A stretch of 64,000 bases of DNA from Micromonospora echinofusca (GCF_900091445.1 NZ_LT607733.1:3550501-3614500); one strand, 5' to 3'. Counted from the first letter of the stretch, positions 7,799 to 16,871 are shown. Numbers and translations are program-made. Notes: generated from the letters alone by a model not told the origin.

Positions 7799-10700
7799 CT
7801 AGCGGGCGGCCCGCGCGGCGACCGCACGGGCGGTCCGGCGGTGCGCGGCGGCCTCGTCGGCGCGCCCCAACGCGGCGGCGAGATCCGCGAGGTGCCGGGC
7901 CACCGGGCCGAGGGTCAGCACGCCGCTGCCGGCGCCGGCCAGCTCGTCGGCGGCCGGGACGAGCGCGGCGTACGCCTGCCGCATCGTGGCGTGGTCGTCG
8001 AGGGCGAGGGCGGCGCGGGCGGCGAGGCAGAGCCGGGCCTCGCGCAGCAGGTCGTGCGGCGAGTCCGGGACGGCGCGCAGCGCGGCGGCGGCCTCGCCGC
8101 GCCGACCGGCGGCGAGCAGGACCAGGGGGCGCGCCCAGGGTTCGTACGGCCCGAAGTCAGCCGCGCCCCCGGCGGTGCCCTCCGGCTGCGGCGCGGTCGG
8201 CCGCAGACACAGCAGCGCCAACGCGAGCAGCCCCTGCTCCATGCCGGGCATCCCGCTGCCGGTGAGCCGGGCCTGCGCCGCCCGGTAGGCGGCCTCCGCC
8301 TCGTCCGGCTGCCCGGCGATCGCCAGTCGCAGGGCGGCGTACCAGCTGGTGAAGACGCCGACCAGCGGCAGGTCGTAGCGCTGCGCGAGGCGTTCGGCGG
8401 CGCGGGCGTGCGCGTCCGCGGCCCCGAGGTCGGCCAGCGCGCAGCGCGCCTGGAGCAGGACGAGGTGGCCGAGTACCTCGAAGCTCACCAGCCCGTGCCG
8501 ACCGGCCAGCTCGACCAGTTCGGTGCCGATGCGGGCGCGCTCGCCGGCGAGGCCGGCCCGGCCGAACGTGTGCAGGAAACGGGCGTTGAGCGCGTGGGCG
8601 AGCAGCGCCGGATGCGACAGCCGCCGGGCGACCGCCTCCGCCTCGCACGCGGCCCGGTGACCCCGGTCGGTGGTGGTGCCGCGCAGTTCGAGGGCGAGGG
8701 TGCTCAGCAGCCGGCTGCGGCGTTGCGGATCGCCGTCGCCGAGCGCGGCCAGCGCCCGCTCGGCGGCCCGGGCGACCTCGCGGGAGAGGTGTTCGTCGTC
8801 GTTGCGGGTCCAGACGGCCGGGACGTCGAAGGCGGCGAGGACATCGCCGGTCAGGGTGGCGTCGTCGAGTTCGACGGCGGTGGCGAGCGCCGTGGAGCGC
8901 AGTCGCCGCGCCTCGTCGAGGTGGCCGGTGACGGCGAGCGCCCGGCCCAGCCCCATGACCGCGTCCAGCCGCCCCCGTACGTCGCCGTCGCCCGCCCGGT
9001 CGTGGGCGGACAGCGCCTGACGCCACAGCCGGGCCGCCTCGTGCGGCTGGAAGCGCCGTTCGGCGCGCTCGGCAGCCGCCCGGGCGTAGCGTGCGGCGCG
9101 GGGCGCGGTGACGCGGGTCGCCGCGAGGGCGAAGTGGTGGGCGAGGGCGGTGACGTCGTGCGGGTCCAGCCGCTCGATCGCCTCGCCGGCGGCGGCGTGC
9201 CAGCGGGCCCGGCGCGGCGCCGACAGGTCGCCGTAGAGGGTGTCGCGCACCAGGATGTGGGTGAACCGCAGCCGCCCGTCGGCGCCGTGCCCGGTGAGGA
9301 ATCCGGCGGCCAGGGCGAGGTCGAGACCGTCGAGGACCGACGGGCTGTCGCCGGCGAGGGCGGCCAGCAGGTCCGGGTCGACGTCCCGACCGAGCACGGC
9401 GGCCTGCCGTAGCAGCGTACGGGCCTCGTCCGGCAGCCGGGTCAGCCGGTGGCGGATGACGTCGCGTACGCCCGTCGGCACCTCGTGCAGGGCCGCGCCG
9501 CCCCCGGTGGCGAGCAGCCGCGCCAACTCCCGGACGAAGAACGGGTTCCCGCCGCTGCGGCGGTGGATCAGGCGCACCACGGACGGGTCCAGCTCCTGCC
9601 GGGCGACCGCCCGGGCCAGGTCCCCGGTCGCGGGCTCGGCCAGGCCGCCCAGGTGCACCCGGACCGGTTCGACGCGGGCGAAGCGGGCCAGCGCGGCGGT
9701 CAACTCGGGGGTGATCTCGGCGGTGCGGTACGTGCCGACGATCAGCACCGGTCCGGTCACCGGCTCCGGCTCGCCGACCAGGGCGGTCAGCAGGTCCAGG
9801 GTGTCGGCGTCGGCGCGGTGCAGGTCGTCGACGACGAGCAGCACCGGTCCCCGCCCGGCGGCCGCCGAGACCAGCGAGGCGGCGGCGCGACGGAGCCGGA
9901 ACCGGGCCACCGCCGGGTCCACCCCATCCGTCTCCGGGCCCGTTTCGTTCACCTCCCGGCCCGCCGCGTCCACCTCCGGGTCCGCCTCCCGGCCCGCCGC
10001 GTCCGCCCATGGGCCCGCCGCCCGGCCCGCCGCGTCCGCCCATGGGCCCGCCGCGGCGGGCCCCGGCTGTGCGGCGCCCGGGGCGGACGCGGTGAGCGCG
10101 GCGGTGATCCGGGCCCAGGGCCAGGCGACCGGGGCGCCCTCGTACTCCGGGCTGCGGCCCCACGCGGTCGTCCAACCGGCAGCGGCCAGGTCCCGGGCGA
10201 GGGCGTCGGCGAGCGCCGTCTTGCCCGCGCCCGGCTCGCCCGAGACGAGGGCGAGCGCGGGGCTGCGGTGCCCGGCGACGTGGGCGGCGGCCTGCCGCAG
10301 GGCGGTCAACTCCCCGTTCCGCCCGACGAACGGGCGCTCGCCAGGCGGGACCGCCGCGCCGGCCGGCGCGGGCGGCGCCGCCCCGGCAGCCGTCCCGGGC
10401 GGCGCCGCCCCGGCAGCCGTCCCGGGCGGCGCCGCCCCGGCAGCCGTCCCGGGCGTGGTCACCCCGCCGCCCGTCACGGGCGTGGTCACGAAGGGCGGGA
10501 TCAGTTCCGGCGCCTGGGCGAGGATGTCCGCCTCCAGTCGGCGCAGCCGCGGGCCCGGGTCCACGCCGAGCTCCGTGACCAGGGTGTCGCGCGTCTGCCG
10601 CAGCACGGCAAGCGCCTCGCCCTGACGGCCCGACCGGTACAGGGCGGTGGCCAGCAGCCGCCAGGCGTCCTCCCGCAGCGGGTGGCTGGCCGTGTGGGCC

Positions 10701-11284
10701 CGCAGTCCGGCGGCGGCCTCGGCGGCCCGGTCGAGCGCCAGCAGCGCCTCCGCCCGCCGCTCGAGGACCAGCATCCGCAATTCGTCGAGCCGGTCGATCT
10801 CCGCGCGGGCCCAGAGCTGGTCCGCGAACTCCGCGTACGCCGGACCGCGCCACAGGCCGAGTGCCTCGTCGAGGCGACGCAGCGCGGGTACGGCGTCGCC
10901 GGCCGTCAGCAGCTCGCCGGCCTCCCCGGCCGCCGCCTCGAACCGCCAGGCGTCCACGGTGTCCGGGGCCGCGCGCAGCGCGTAGCCGGGCGGGGCGGTC
11001 ACCAGCAGGCGGGCGGGTTGCCGGGCCGCCCGGCCCGGTTCCAGGGCGCGGCGCAGGTCGGCGACGAACGTACGGATCGCCCCCACCGCACCGTCCGAGG
11101 GCGTCTCCCACAGGTCCCCGACGAGCCGCTCGACCGGTACGACCCGGCCCCGGGCGACGAGCAGGCGGGCCAGCACGGCGCGGTGGCGGGGGCCCTTCAG
11201 CGCGACGGGTCCGGCGTCGCGTACCGCGCGCACCGGTCCCAGCACGCCGAAGGCCACCGCGTCCGCCGCCGGTTGCCTGGTCAT
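7799..11284 (-). CDS. AfsR/SARP-type regulator: winged helix, BTAD, AAA ATPase, TPR-like tail
   Basis: This 1161-residue protein opens with an OmpR-like winged helix (F-G-V-L-G-P-V-R-A-V, then L-K-G-P-R-H-R-A-V-L-A-R-L-L, to about residue 95). A BTAD domain follows to about 250 (Y-A-E-F-A-D-Q-L-W-A-R-A-E, L-G-V-D-P-G-P-R-L). A low-complexity linker leads to an ATPase with Walker A (S-G-E-P-G-A-G-K-T) and Walker B (V-L-L-V-V-D-D-L-H). The last 500 residues are helical repeats. It lacks a C-terminal LuxR helix-turn-helix. Such large SARPs switch on secondary metabolism or stress genes in response to nucleotide state. It is divergent from the alpha/beta hydrolase at 11454, its likeliest local target. 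TAGATT lies 6 nt before the ATG. Confidence 0.9.
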   Translation of the reverse strand: MTRQPAADAVAFGVLGPVRAVRDAGPVALKGPRHRAVLARLLVARGRVVPVERLVGDLWETPSDGAVGAIRTFVADLRRALEPGRAARQPARLLVTAPPGYALRAAPDTVDAWRFEAAAGEAGELLTAGDAVPALRRLDEALGLWRGPAYAEFADQLWARAEIDRLDELRMLVLERRAEALLALDRAAEAAAGLRAHTASHPLREDAWRLLATALYRSGRQGEALAVLRQTRDTLVTELGVDPGPRLRRLEADILAQAPELIPPFVTTPVTGGGVTTPGTAAGAAPPGTAAGAAPPGTAAGAAPPAPAGAAVPPGERPFVGRNGELTALRQAAAHVAGHRSPALALVSGEPGAGKTALADALARDLAAAGWTTAWGRSPEYEGAPVAWPWARITAALTASAPGAAQPGPAAAGPWADAAGRAAGPWADAAGREADPEVDAAGREVNETGPETDGVDPAVARFRLRRAAASLVSAAAGRGPVLLVVDDLHRADADTLDLLTALVGEPEPVTGPVLIVGTYRTAEITPELTAALARFARVEPVRVHLGGLAEPATGDLARAVARQELDPSVVRLIHRRSGGNPFFVRELARLLATGGGAALHEVPTGVRDVIRHRLTRLPDEARTLLRQAAVLGRDVDPDLLAALAGDSPSVLDGLDLALAAGFLTGHGADGRLRFTHILVRDTLYGDLSAPRRARWHAAAGEAIERLDPHDVTALAHHFALAATRVTAPRAARYARAAAERAERRFQPHEAARLWRQALSAHDRAGDGDVRGRLDAVMGLGRALAVTGHLDEARRLRSTALATAVELDDATLTGDVLAAFDVPAVWTRNDDEHLSREVARAAERALAALGDGDPQRRSRLLSTLALELRGTTTDRGHRAACEAEAVARRLSHPALLAHALNARFLHTFGRAGLAGERARIGTELVELAGRHGLVSFEVLGHLVLLQARCALADLGAADAHARAAERLAQRYDLPLVGVFTSWYAALRLAIAGQPDEAEAAYRAAQARLTGSGMPGMEQGLLALALLCLRPTAPQPEGTAGGAADFGPYEPWARPLVLLAAGRRGEAAAALRAVPDSPHDLLREARLCLAARAALALDDHATMRQAYAALVPAADELAGAGSGVLTLGPVARHLADLAAALGRADEAAAHRRTARAVAARAAR
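9991..10054. repeat. 33-bp tandem repeat, two copies, inside the SARP gene
   Basis: A 33-bp unit is repeated in direct tandem (9991-10023 and 10024-10054, second copy slightly shorter). It keeps frame (11 codons) and encodes a P-W-A-D-A-A-G-R type repeat in an insertion within the ATPase region. Being a multiple of three, unit gain or loss would change linker length without breaking the gene. Confidence 0.8.
10371..10451. repeat. 27-bp tandem repeat, three copies, inside the SARP gene
   Basis: Three essentially identical 27-bp units start at 10371, 10398 and 10425. They encode P-G-T-A-A-G-A-A-P in the linker between the BTAD domain and the ATPase. The near-perfect identity suggests recent expansion by slippage. 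Confidence 0.85.
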
Positions 11285-11290
11285 GGCACC

Positions 11291-11296
11291 AATCTA
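11291..11296 (-). promoter_or_regulatory. -10 hexamer of a leaderless promoter (SARP gene)
   Basis: On the minus strand TAGATT is followed by GGTGCC and the ATG at 11284. No Shine-Dalgarno is present. Confidence 0.5.
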
Positions 11297-11453
11297 GGCA
11301 GGCCCCGCCGGCCGGGTGCCCGGGGCCGGCACCGCGCGGCACTCATCCGTTGCTGACCGGTCGCTGATCATCCCCGGGCACGCTCGGTGCCGGACGACGT
11401 GGTCCCCGGAGCACCGCACCCGCCGCGAGGGCGGCACCACAGGAAGGCCCACC

Positions 11454-12332
11454 ATGCACCCGACGATCAGCGGATTCGAGCACCGACGCGTCACCGTCGC
11501 CGACGGCGTGACGCTCAGCGCGGCCGTCGCCGGTTCCGGCAGCGCGGTCGTGCTGCTGCACGGCTTCCCGCAGACCCACCTCATGTGGCGGCACGTCGCC
11601 GCCGATCTCGCCGCCGACCACACCGTGATCTGCCCCGACCTGCGCGGCTACGGCGACAGCGACAAGCCGGCCGACACGGACGGGACCGCGTACTCGAAGC
11701 GGACCATGGCCGCGGACGTGGTCGCGCTCGCCCGGGCGCTGGGCCACGAGCGGTTCGCCCTCGCCGGGCACGACCGCGGCGCCCTGGTCGCCGTCCGCGC
11801 CGGCCTGGACCACCCCGGGACGGTCACCCACCTGGCCGCGCTGGACGTGCTGCCCACCCTCGACATGTGGGACGTCATGCGCGGTGTCTCCGCCGCCGTC
11901 GGCTTCCACCTCTACCTGATGGCCCAGCCCCCGGGTATGCCCGAGCGGCTGATCGGGGCGAGCCCGGACGCCTTCTTCGGCCACTTCCTCGACGCCTGGA
12001 CCCGCGACCCGGACGCCATCCCCGCCCAGGTGCGGGCGGCGTACCTGCGGGCGTCCCGGGAGGCGGTGCCCTCCATCGTCGCCGACTACCGGGCGTCCGC
12101 CGGGATCGACGTCGCGCACGACCGCGCCGACCGGGCCGCCGGCGCGACGCTGCGGATGCCGGTGAGCGTGCTGCAACAGGACTGGGGTGCCGCCCTCGGC
12201 TACGACGCGGCCGCGCTGTGGCGGGCCTGGGCACCCGACCTGGAGCACCGGACGGTCACCTGCGGGCACTTCATGGCCGAGGAGGCGCCCACCGAGGTCG
12301 TCGCCGCCCTGCGCGCCCTGCTGGCCCGGTAG
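11454..12332 (+). CDS. Alpha/beta hydrolase, haloacetate dehalogenase/epoxide hydrolase type
   Basis: The 292-residue enzyme has the oxyanion-hole motif L-L-H-G-F-P-Q near residue 37. Its nucleophile elbow is A-G-H-D-R-G-A, with Asp107 in place of Ser. A C-terminal T-C-G-H-F-M-A-E-E-A-P carries the catalytic His. An Asp nucleophile places it with haloalkane and fluoroacetate dehalogenases and epoxide hydrolases rather than esterases. The L-A-A-L-D-V-L-P-T segment after the elbow is close to haloacetate dehalogenases. AGGAAGG lies about 6 nt before the ATG. It is divergent from the SARP regulator, which may control it. The real substrate is unknown. Confidence 0.85.
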   Translation: MHPTISGFEHRRVTVADGVTLSAAVAGSGSAVVLLHGFPQTHLMWRHVAADLAADHTVICPDLRGYGDSDKPADTDGTAYSKRTMAADVVALARALGHERFALAGHDRGALVAVRAGLDHPGTVTHLAALDVLPTLDMWDVMRGVSAAVGFHLYLMAQPPGMPERLIGASPDAFFGHFLDAWTRDPDAIPAQVRAAYLRASREAVPSIVADYRASAGIDVAHDRADRAAGATLRMPVSVLQQDWGAALGYDAAALWRAWAPDLEHRTVTCGHFMAEEAPTEVVAALRALLAR

Positions 12333-12446
12333 CGCCGGGCGACGCCCCCGGCCGCGGTGCCCGCCCCGCCCCGGACCGGCCCAGGGGTCGGATCCGGTCG
12401 GGGACCGTCACGCCGCGCCGGGGCGATCCGGTGGCGGCAACCGCAC

Positions 12447-12452
12447 TAGGGT
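12447..12452 (+). promoter_or_regulatory. -10 hexamer before the MOSC leader ORF
   Basis: TAGGGT is followed by 6 nt (GACCCC) and a GTG at 12459, which predicts a leaderless transcript whose first codon opens the short ORF described next. Confidence 0.5.
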
Positions 12453-12458
12453 GACCCC

Positions 12459-12533
12459 GTGACGACGCGCACCACGAGCACCGGCGCGGCCCCGGTCGGC
12501 GCGCTGCCCGCCGCCGGGACGGCGGCGCGGTGA
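12459..12533 (+). CDS. 24-residue leader ORF coupled to the MOSC gene
   Basis: A GTG at 12459 opens 24 codons ending in TGA at 12531-12533. This stop overlaps the GTG start of the MOSC gene as GTGA. The peptide is Thr/Ala/Pro-rich (V-T-T-R-T-T-S-T-G-A-A-P) with no domain. It has no Shine-Dalgarno but lies 6 nt after a -10 hexamer. It is best read as a leaderless entry ORF that brings ribosomes to the MOSC start by translational coupling. It could also be coincidence, since the MOSC start might be used independently. Confidence 0.4.
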   Translation: MTTRTTSTGAAPVGALPAAGTAAR

Positions 12534-13357
12534 CCGGCCGGCTGGCGCAGCTGTGGCGCTATCCGGTGAAGTCGATGCTGGGCGAGCGGCTGCCCGCCGG
12601 CGACGTCGGCCCGGCGGGCGTGGCGGGCGACCGGCGGCTGGCCCTGCGGCACCGGGGCACCGGGCGGGTGGCCAGCGCGAAACACCCCCGGCTCTGGCGT
12701 GGCCTGCTCGCGCTCCACGCGACCGGCGCCGCACCCGGGCCCGTACGCATCACGCTGGCCGACGGGCGGGCCGTGTCCAGCGTCGACCCCGACGTCGACG
12801 ACGTGCTGTCGCGGGTGCTCGACGCCCCGGTCACGCTGATCGACCGGCCCCCTACCGGGGCGGTGCTGGACCGGGCCGACCCGGACGCGGTGCTGGCCGC
12901 CGGCCTCACCGCCGAGGTCCCGGTCGACGCCAGTCCGCTCGGGGCGGCGGCGCCGGGCACCTTCTTCGACTTCGCCCCGGTGCACCTGGTCACCACGGCC
13001 ACGCTGGCCCGGGTGGCCGCCGAGCTTCCGGCCGGCACCGTCGAGGCGGTCCGCTACCGGCCCAACCTCGTGCTCGACGTCGACGTGGACGGCTTCGCCG
13101 AGAACGACTGGGTCGGCCGCGAGCTGCGGATCGGCCCGGAGCTGGTGCTGCGGGTGCTCGCCCCGACCCCACGGTGCGCGGTGCCGACCCTGGCGCACGG
13201 GCCGCTCCCCCGGCAGGGCGCGGCGCTGCGCGTACCGGCCCGGCTCAACCGGGTGGCGCCGCTGCCGCAGCTGGGCCCACAGCCGTGCGTGGGGGCGTAC
13301 GCGCAGGTGGTCCGAAGCGGTCGGGTGGTGCAGGGCTCGACGGTCGAGGTCGGCTGA
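12530..13357 (+). CDS. MOSC domain protein (MOSC_N plus MOSC)
   Basis: The 275-residue protein begins with the MOSC_N barrel (L-W-R-Y-P-V-K-S-M-L-G-E-R-L, then G-V-A-G-D-R-R-L-A-L-R). It ends with a MOSC domain (Y-R-P-N-L-V-L-D-V, the A-P-T-P-R-C-A-V-P-T motif with the conserved Cys, and Q-P-C-V-G-A-Y-A). MOSC proteins bind the molybdenum cofactor; the family includes mARC-like N-hydroxylated-compound reductases and Moco sulfurase C-termini. The Cys in the P-R-C motif would be the Mo or sulfur ligand. The GTG start overlaps the stop of the preceding leader ORF. It converges with the kinase gene, 6 nt away. Confidence 0.88.
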   Translation: MTGRLAQLWRYPVKSMLGERLPAGDVGPAGVAGDRRLALRHRGTGRVASAKHPRLWRGLLALHATGAAPGPVRITLADGRAVSSVDPDVDDVLSRVLDAPVTLIDRPPTGAVLDRADPDAVLAAGLTAEVPVDASPLGAAAPGTFFDFAPVHLVTTATLARVAAELPAGTVEAVRYRPNLVLDVDVDGFAENDWVGRELRIGPELVLRVLAPTPRCAVPTLAHGPLPRQGAALRVPARLNRVAPLPQLGPQPCVGAYAQVVRSGRVVQGSTVEVG

Positions 13358-13363
13358 GCCGGC

Positions 13364-14905
13364 TCAGTCGTCGTCCTCGTCGTCGTTCCGCAGCCCCGTG
13401 TCGACCCGGTCGAGCAGGGCGTCGAGTCGCGCCGCCGTGTCCGGCGGGATCTGCCCCTCCTCGGCGGCCTCCGCGAGGCGCTCCCGCAGTTGTTCGACCC
13501 GCTTGGCCCGGTCCTTCTCCTTGCCCCGGCCCAGGTCGGCGAGCTTGTCCCGCAGCCCCTCGACCGTCTTGCGGTCGATCTCGCCGCGCGCCTGCGCCCA
13601 GGCGAGCACCGCGGCGAACTCCGCGATGAACTGCGGCAGGCCGACCGGTTCGGGCCGCGCGGTCACCGGCGGCGGGGCGGCGGTCGTGGCCGGCGGTCGC
13701 GTCGGTCTGGCCGACGTCGGCTCGCCGCCCGGCGTGCCGGTGGTGGGGGCCGCCGCCGGTGGTGGGCTCGCCCCGTCGGTGAGCACGAGCGCCCCGACGA
13801 GGCCGACGAGCAGCGCCACGCCGACGGCGACCAGCGCGGTGACGGGCCTGTCCCGCGTCGCCCGCGCGTCGGTGGCCGGGACGCCCCGGCCGGTACGGGC
13901 GGCCACGGGTCGGTGCCCGCCGGCCGGGGCGGGGTACGGCACCCCCGCGCGCCCGGACGCCGGCCCGGGCAGCGCGCGGTCGGGGCCTGGCAGCGCGCGG
14001 TCGATCAGGGTCGGCGGGTGCGCGGGGCTCCCGGGCAGGGTCGGCAGGACGGCCGCCGGCGGGTTGGCCGACGTCGACGCGCCGAGACGGGCGGAAAGCT
14101 CAGCGGCGCCCGGCCGGCGTGCCGGGTCGGTGGCGAGGCAGGCCAGGGTCAGCTCGGCGACGTCGGCCGGCAGACCCGGTGCCTGCGGGGGCGGCACCGG
14201 CCGGTGCCCGGCGTGCACCTCCAGCGCGTCCTCCCAGGTCTGCACGGGCAGCGGGGCCCGGCCGGTGAGGGTCCGGTAGAGCAGCGCCCCCAGGGCGTAG
14301 ACGTCGCTGGCCGGGTTCGGCGGACCGGGCCGCATCCGCTCCGGGGCGAAGTAGGCGGGGGTGCCCATCAGCAGCTCTCCGGTCTGACCGGCGCGCGGAT
14401 GGTGCGGACCGGCGAGCGCGGCGATGCCGAAGTCGAGCACCTTGGCGCCGGTCTCGGTGAGCATGACGTTGCCGGGCTTGACGTCGCGGTGCACGACGCC
14501 GATGCGGTGGGCGGCGGCGAGCGCGCCGGCGACCTGGGCGGCCATCCGCACCGCCTCCGGCCAGGGCAGCGGGCCGGAGGCGAGCCGGTCGGCGAGGTTG
14601 TGCCCCTGCACCAGCTCCATAACCAGGTACGGCACGACCATGCCGCCGTCGAGGGTCGCCTCGCCGTAGTCGTACACCTGGGTGACGTGCGGGTGGGTGA
14701 GCCGCGCGGCGGCGCGGGCCTCGCGCTGGATGGTGGCCCGCAGCTGCGGGTCGGTGGCGAACTGACGGGTGAGGGCCTTGACCGCGACGGGGCGGTGCAG
14801 CACCTCGTCGTCGGCGCGCCACACCTCGGACATCCCGCCGAGGCCGATGCGCTCGCGCAGGACGTAGCGGTCGTGCAACCGCAGGGCGGGCGAGAACGGC
14901 GACAT
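13364..14905 (-). CDS. Membrane-anchored Ser/Thr protein kinase (PknB-like)
   Basis: The 513-residue kinase has all catalytic motifs: glycine loop G-L-G-G-M-S-E-V-W (21-29), Lys43 in A-V-K-A, H-R-D-V-K-P-G-N (139-146), D-F-G (158-160) and F-A-P-E-R (186-190). A Pro/Gly-rich juxtamembrane linker leads to one membrane segment (A-L-V-A-V-G-V-A-L-L-V-G-L-V). The outside tail is Pro/Thr-rich, then helical and charged, ending in an acidic D-D-E-D-D-D cluster. No PASTA repeats are present, so the sensed signal is not obvious. GGAGG lies 3 nt before the ATG. Confidence 0.93.
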   Translation of the reverse strand: MSPFSPALRLHDRYVLRERIGLGGMSEVWRADDEVLHRPVAVKALTRQFATDPQLRATIQREARAAARLTHPHVTQVYDYGEATLDGGMVVPYLVMELVQGHNLADRLASGPLPWPEAVRMAAQVAGALAAAHRIGVVHRDVKPGNVMLTETGAKVLDFGIAALAGPHHPRAGQTGELLMGTPAYFAPERMRPGPPNPASDVYALGALLYRTLTGRAPLPVQTWEDALEVHAGHRPVPPPQAPGLPADVAELTLACLATDPARRPGAAELSARLGASTSANPPAAVLPTLPGSPAHPPTLIDRALPGPDRALPGPASGRAGVPYPAPAGGHRPVAARTGRGVPATDARATRDRPVTALVAVGVALLVGLVGALVLTDGASPPPAAAPTTGTPGGEPTSARPTRPPATTAAPPPVTARPEPVGLPQFIAEFAAVLAWAQARGEIDRKTVEGLRDKLADLGRGKEKDRAKRVEQLRERLAEAAEEGQIPPDTAARLDALLDRVDTGLRNDDEDDD

Positions 14906-15029
14906 AGCCCTCCAGTCTGCCCTGCCGGCGGGGGTGGCCACCAGCGCGGTGCCCGTCGGCCGGGCGAGCTGATCGACGAGGCGCACGCACGACGCCGCCA
15001 GCGCCCGTCGTCCCGGACGCGGGCGCGGG

Positions 15030-15878
15030 TCAGGGCTTGCGGGCCACCCCTGCGTACATGCTGACCTCGGCCGCCGTCGGACGCGGCTGCGGGGCGTCCT
15101 CGGCACGCCACTCGGCGACGGAGGTGATGCCGGGCTCGACCAGCTCCAGCCCCGCGAAGAAGCGGGTGAACTCGGCCCGGGTGCGCAGGTTGATCAGGCC
15201 GTGCGGCCCGTCGCCCCGGGCCGCCTCCTTCGCCTCCTGCGCCACCTGCGGCGGCAGGTAGTCGTGGGTGGCGTGCGAGGCCGCCAGGAAGCTGCCCGGC
15301 GGCAGCGCGTCGAGCAGCCGCGTGACCACGGCGTAAGGGTCGTCGTCGTCGCCCACGAAGTGCAGGATCGCGACCAGCATCAGGGCCACCGGCCGGGACG
15401 GGTCGATGGTGCGCAGCAGGTCCGGATGGCGCAGGATGCGCTCCGGGTCGCGCAGGTCGGCGTCGATGTAAGCGGTGGCGCCCTCGGGTGAGCTGGTCAG
15501 CAACGCCCGGGCGTGCGCGAGCACGATCGGGTCGTTGTCGACGTAGACCACCCGCGACTCGGGGGCGACCGCCTGGGCGACCTCGTGGGTGTTGTCGGCG
15601 GTCGGGATGCCGGTGCCGATGTCGAGGAACTGGCGGATGCCCGCCTCCCGGGCGAGGTGCCGCACGGCCCGCTGGAGGAAACGCCGGTTCTCCAGGGCGG
15701 CGGTGCGGATCGTCGGGAAGGACGCCGCCACCATGTCGCCGGAGTCCCGGTCGGCCTGGAAGTTGTCCTTGCCGCCGAGCCAGTAGTTGTACCGGCGCGC
15801 GGGGTGGGCCACCGAGGTGTCGATGCGGTCGCTGGGGCTGGCGGGGCCGGACGTCGTGCCCGGGGCATCGGTGGTCAA
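15030..15878 (-). CDS. SAM-dependent methyltransferase, PF04672 (DUF574) family
   Basis: The roughly 282-residue protein is typical of this actinobacterial family: R-I-D-T-S-V-A-H-P-A-R-R-Y-N-Y-W-L-G-G-K-D-N-F at the N-terminus, motif I F-L-D-I-G-T-G-I-P-T, and V-V-Y-V-D-N-D-P-I-V. Substrates are unknown for most members. A TTG at 15878 is chosen because GGAGG lies 5 nt before it. A GTG at 15890 would be inside that ribosome site and is less likely. The family is greatly expanded in Streptomyces and Micromonospora, often next to XRE/DUF397 genes as here. Confidence 0.88.
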   Translation of the reverse strand: MTTDAPGTTSGPASPSDRIDTSVAHPARRYNYWLGGKDNFQADRDSGDMVAASFPTIRTAALENRRFLQRAVRHLAREAGIRQFLDIGTGIPTADNTHEVAQAVAPESRVVYVDNDPIVLAHARALLTSSPEGATAYIDADLRDPERILRHPDLLRTIDPSRPVALMLVAILHFVGDDDDPYAVVTRLLDALPPGSFLAASHATHDYLPPQVAQEAKEAARGDGPHGLINLRTRAEFTRFFAGLELVEPGITSVAEWRAEDAPQPRPTAAEVSMYAGVARKP

Positions 15879-15983
15879 GGCAGCCTCCACGACTCTGCGC
15901 CGCCGCGAGCGGGGCGTCCGTCCACTGTCGCCGGTCGGCGACCATGTTAGCCGCAGCCCCGGCCGGACGAAGCCCCGCCGTGC

Positions 15984-16871
15984 TCACCCCGGATAGAGGT
16001 CGTCCAGGATCCCGCCGAGGATCTCGGGCGTACGCTCCGGCGGCTCGGCCTCCACGCAGAGGCGCTCCATCGCCACCGCGTAGTAGTCGAGGTCGTCGCG
16101 CTTGTCGAGGTAGAGCGCGCTGGTGAGCTGTTCGATGTAGACGACGTCGGGCAGTTCCTGGTCGCCGAAGCGCAGGATGGTGAAGGCCCCACCGGCGGCG
16201 GCGTGCCCCCCGGCGGCGAACGGGATGACCTGGAGCCGGATGTTCGGCGACTTGGTCGCCTCGATCAGCGCCGCCACCTGGTCACGCATCACCCGGGGGC
16301 CGCCGATCGGCCGGCGCAGGGCAGCCTCGTCCACCACCGCCCACAGCTGCGGCGGGCGCTCGCGGTGCAGCAACCGCTGGCGCTGCATGCGCAGGGCGAC
16401 CCGGCGCTCGATCTCCGCCGGCGCGGCCCGCCCGTGCCCGAGCAGCACCACCGCGCGGGCGTACTCGCGGGTCTGAAGCAGGCCCGGGACGAACTGGACC
16501 TCGTAGCTGCGGATGAGCACCGCGGCCGCCTCCAGCCCCAGGTACGACTGGAACCAGCTCGGCAGCACGTCGCCGTAGCGGTGCCACCAGCCCGGGCTGT
16601 TGGCGTCGCGGGCGAGCTTGAGCAGCGCCTCCCGCTCCTCGGGCGCGGTGACGCCGTAGAGGGTGAGCAGGTCCGCGACGTCGCGCTCCTTGAAGCCGAC
16701 CCGGCCCAGCTCCATCCGGCTGATCTTCGACTCGGAGGCGCGGATCTCCCAGCCGGCGCCCTCCCGGGTCACCCCGCTGGACTCGCGCAGCCGACGCAAC
16801 TGGGCGCCGAGCAACATGCGCAGCACGGTCGGGCCGGTCCCCGGACCGCCCTCGGCGGGACCCATCGCCAC
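15984..16871 (-). CDS. XRE-family regulator with DUF5753 domain
   Basis: The 295-residue protein has an N-terminal helix-turn-helix (L-R-R-L-R-E-S-S-G-V-T-R-E, then S-E-S-K-I-S-R-M-E-L-G-R). A DUF5753 effector domain follows (S-P-G-W-W-H-R-Y, F-V-P-G-L-L-Q-T-R-E-Y-A-R, Y-I-E-Q-L-T-S-A-L-Y-L). This architecture belongs to WhiJ-like regulators that pair with small DUF397 proteins in actinobacterial development. The partner lies upstream at 16999. GGAGG is 6 nt before the GTG at 16871; an ATG at 16865 is the alternative. Confidence 0.9.
   Translation of the reverse strand: MAMGPAEGGPGTGPTVLRMLLGAQLRRLRESSGVTREGAGWEIRASESKISRMELGRVGFKERDVADLLTLYGVTAPEEREALLKLARDANSPGWWHRYGDVLPSWFQSYLGLEAAAVLIRSYEVQFVPGLLQTREYARAVVLLGHGRAAPAEIERRVALRMQRQRLLHRERPPQLWAVVDEAALRRPIGGPRVMRDQVAALIEATKSPNIRLQVIPFAAGGHAAAGGAFTILRFGDQELPDVVYIEQLTSALYLDKRDDLDYYAVAMERLCVEAEPPERTPEILGGILDDLYPG

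Noticed and set aside
9949..10451. Tandem repeats as a CRISPR array
   Set aside because: Units are adjacent without spacers, keep codon frame and lie inside a protein-coding gene.
8157..11342. Second minus-strand frame of about 1060 codons inside the SARP gene
   Set aside because: It lacks any domain and is Arg/Pro-rich. The other frame has winged helix, BTAD and Walker motifs.
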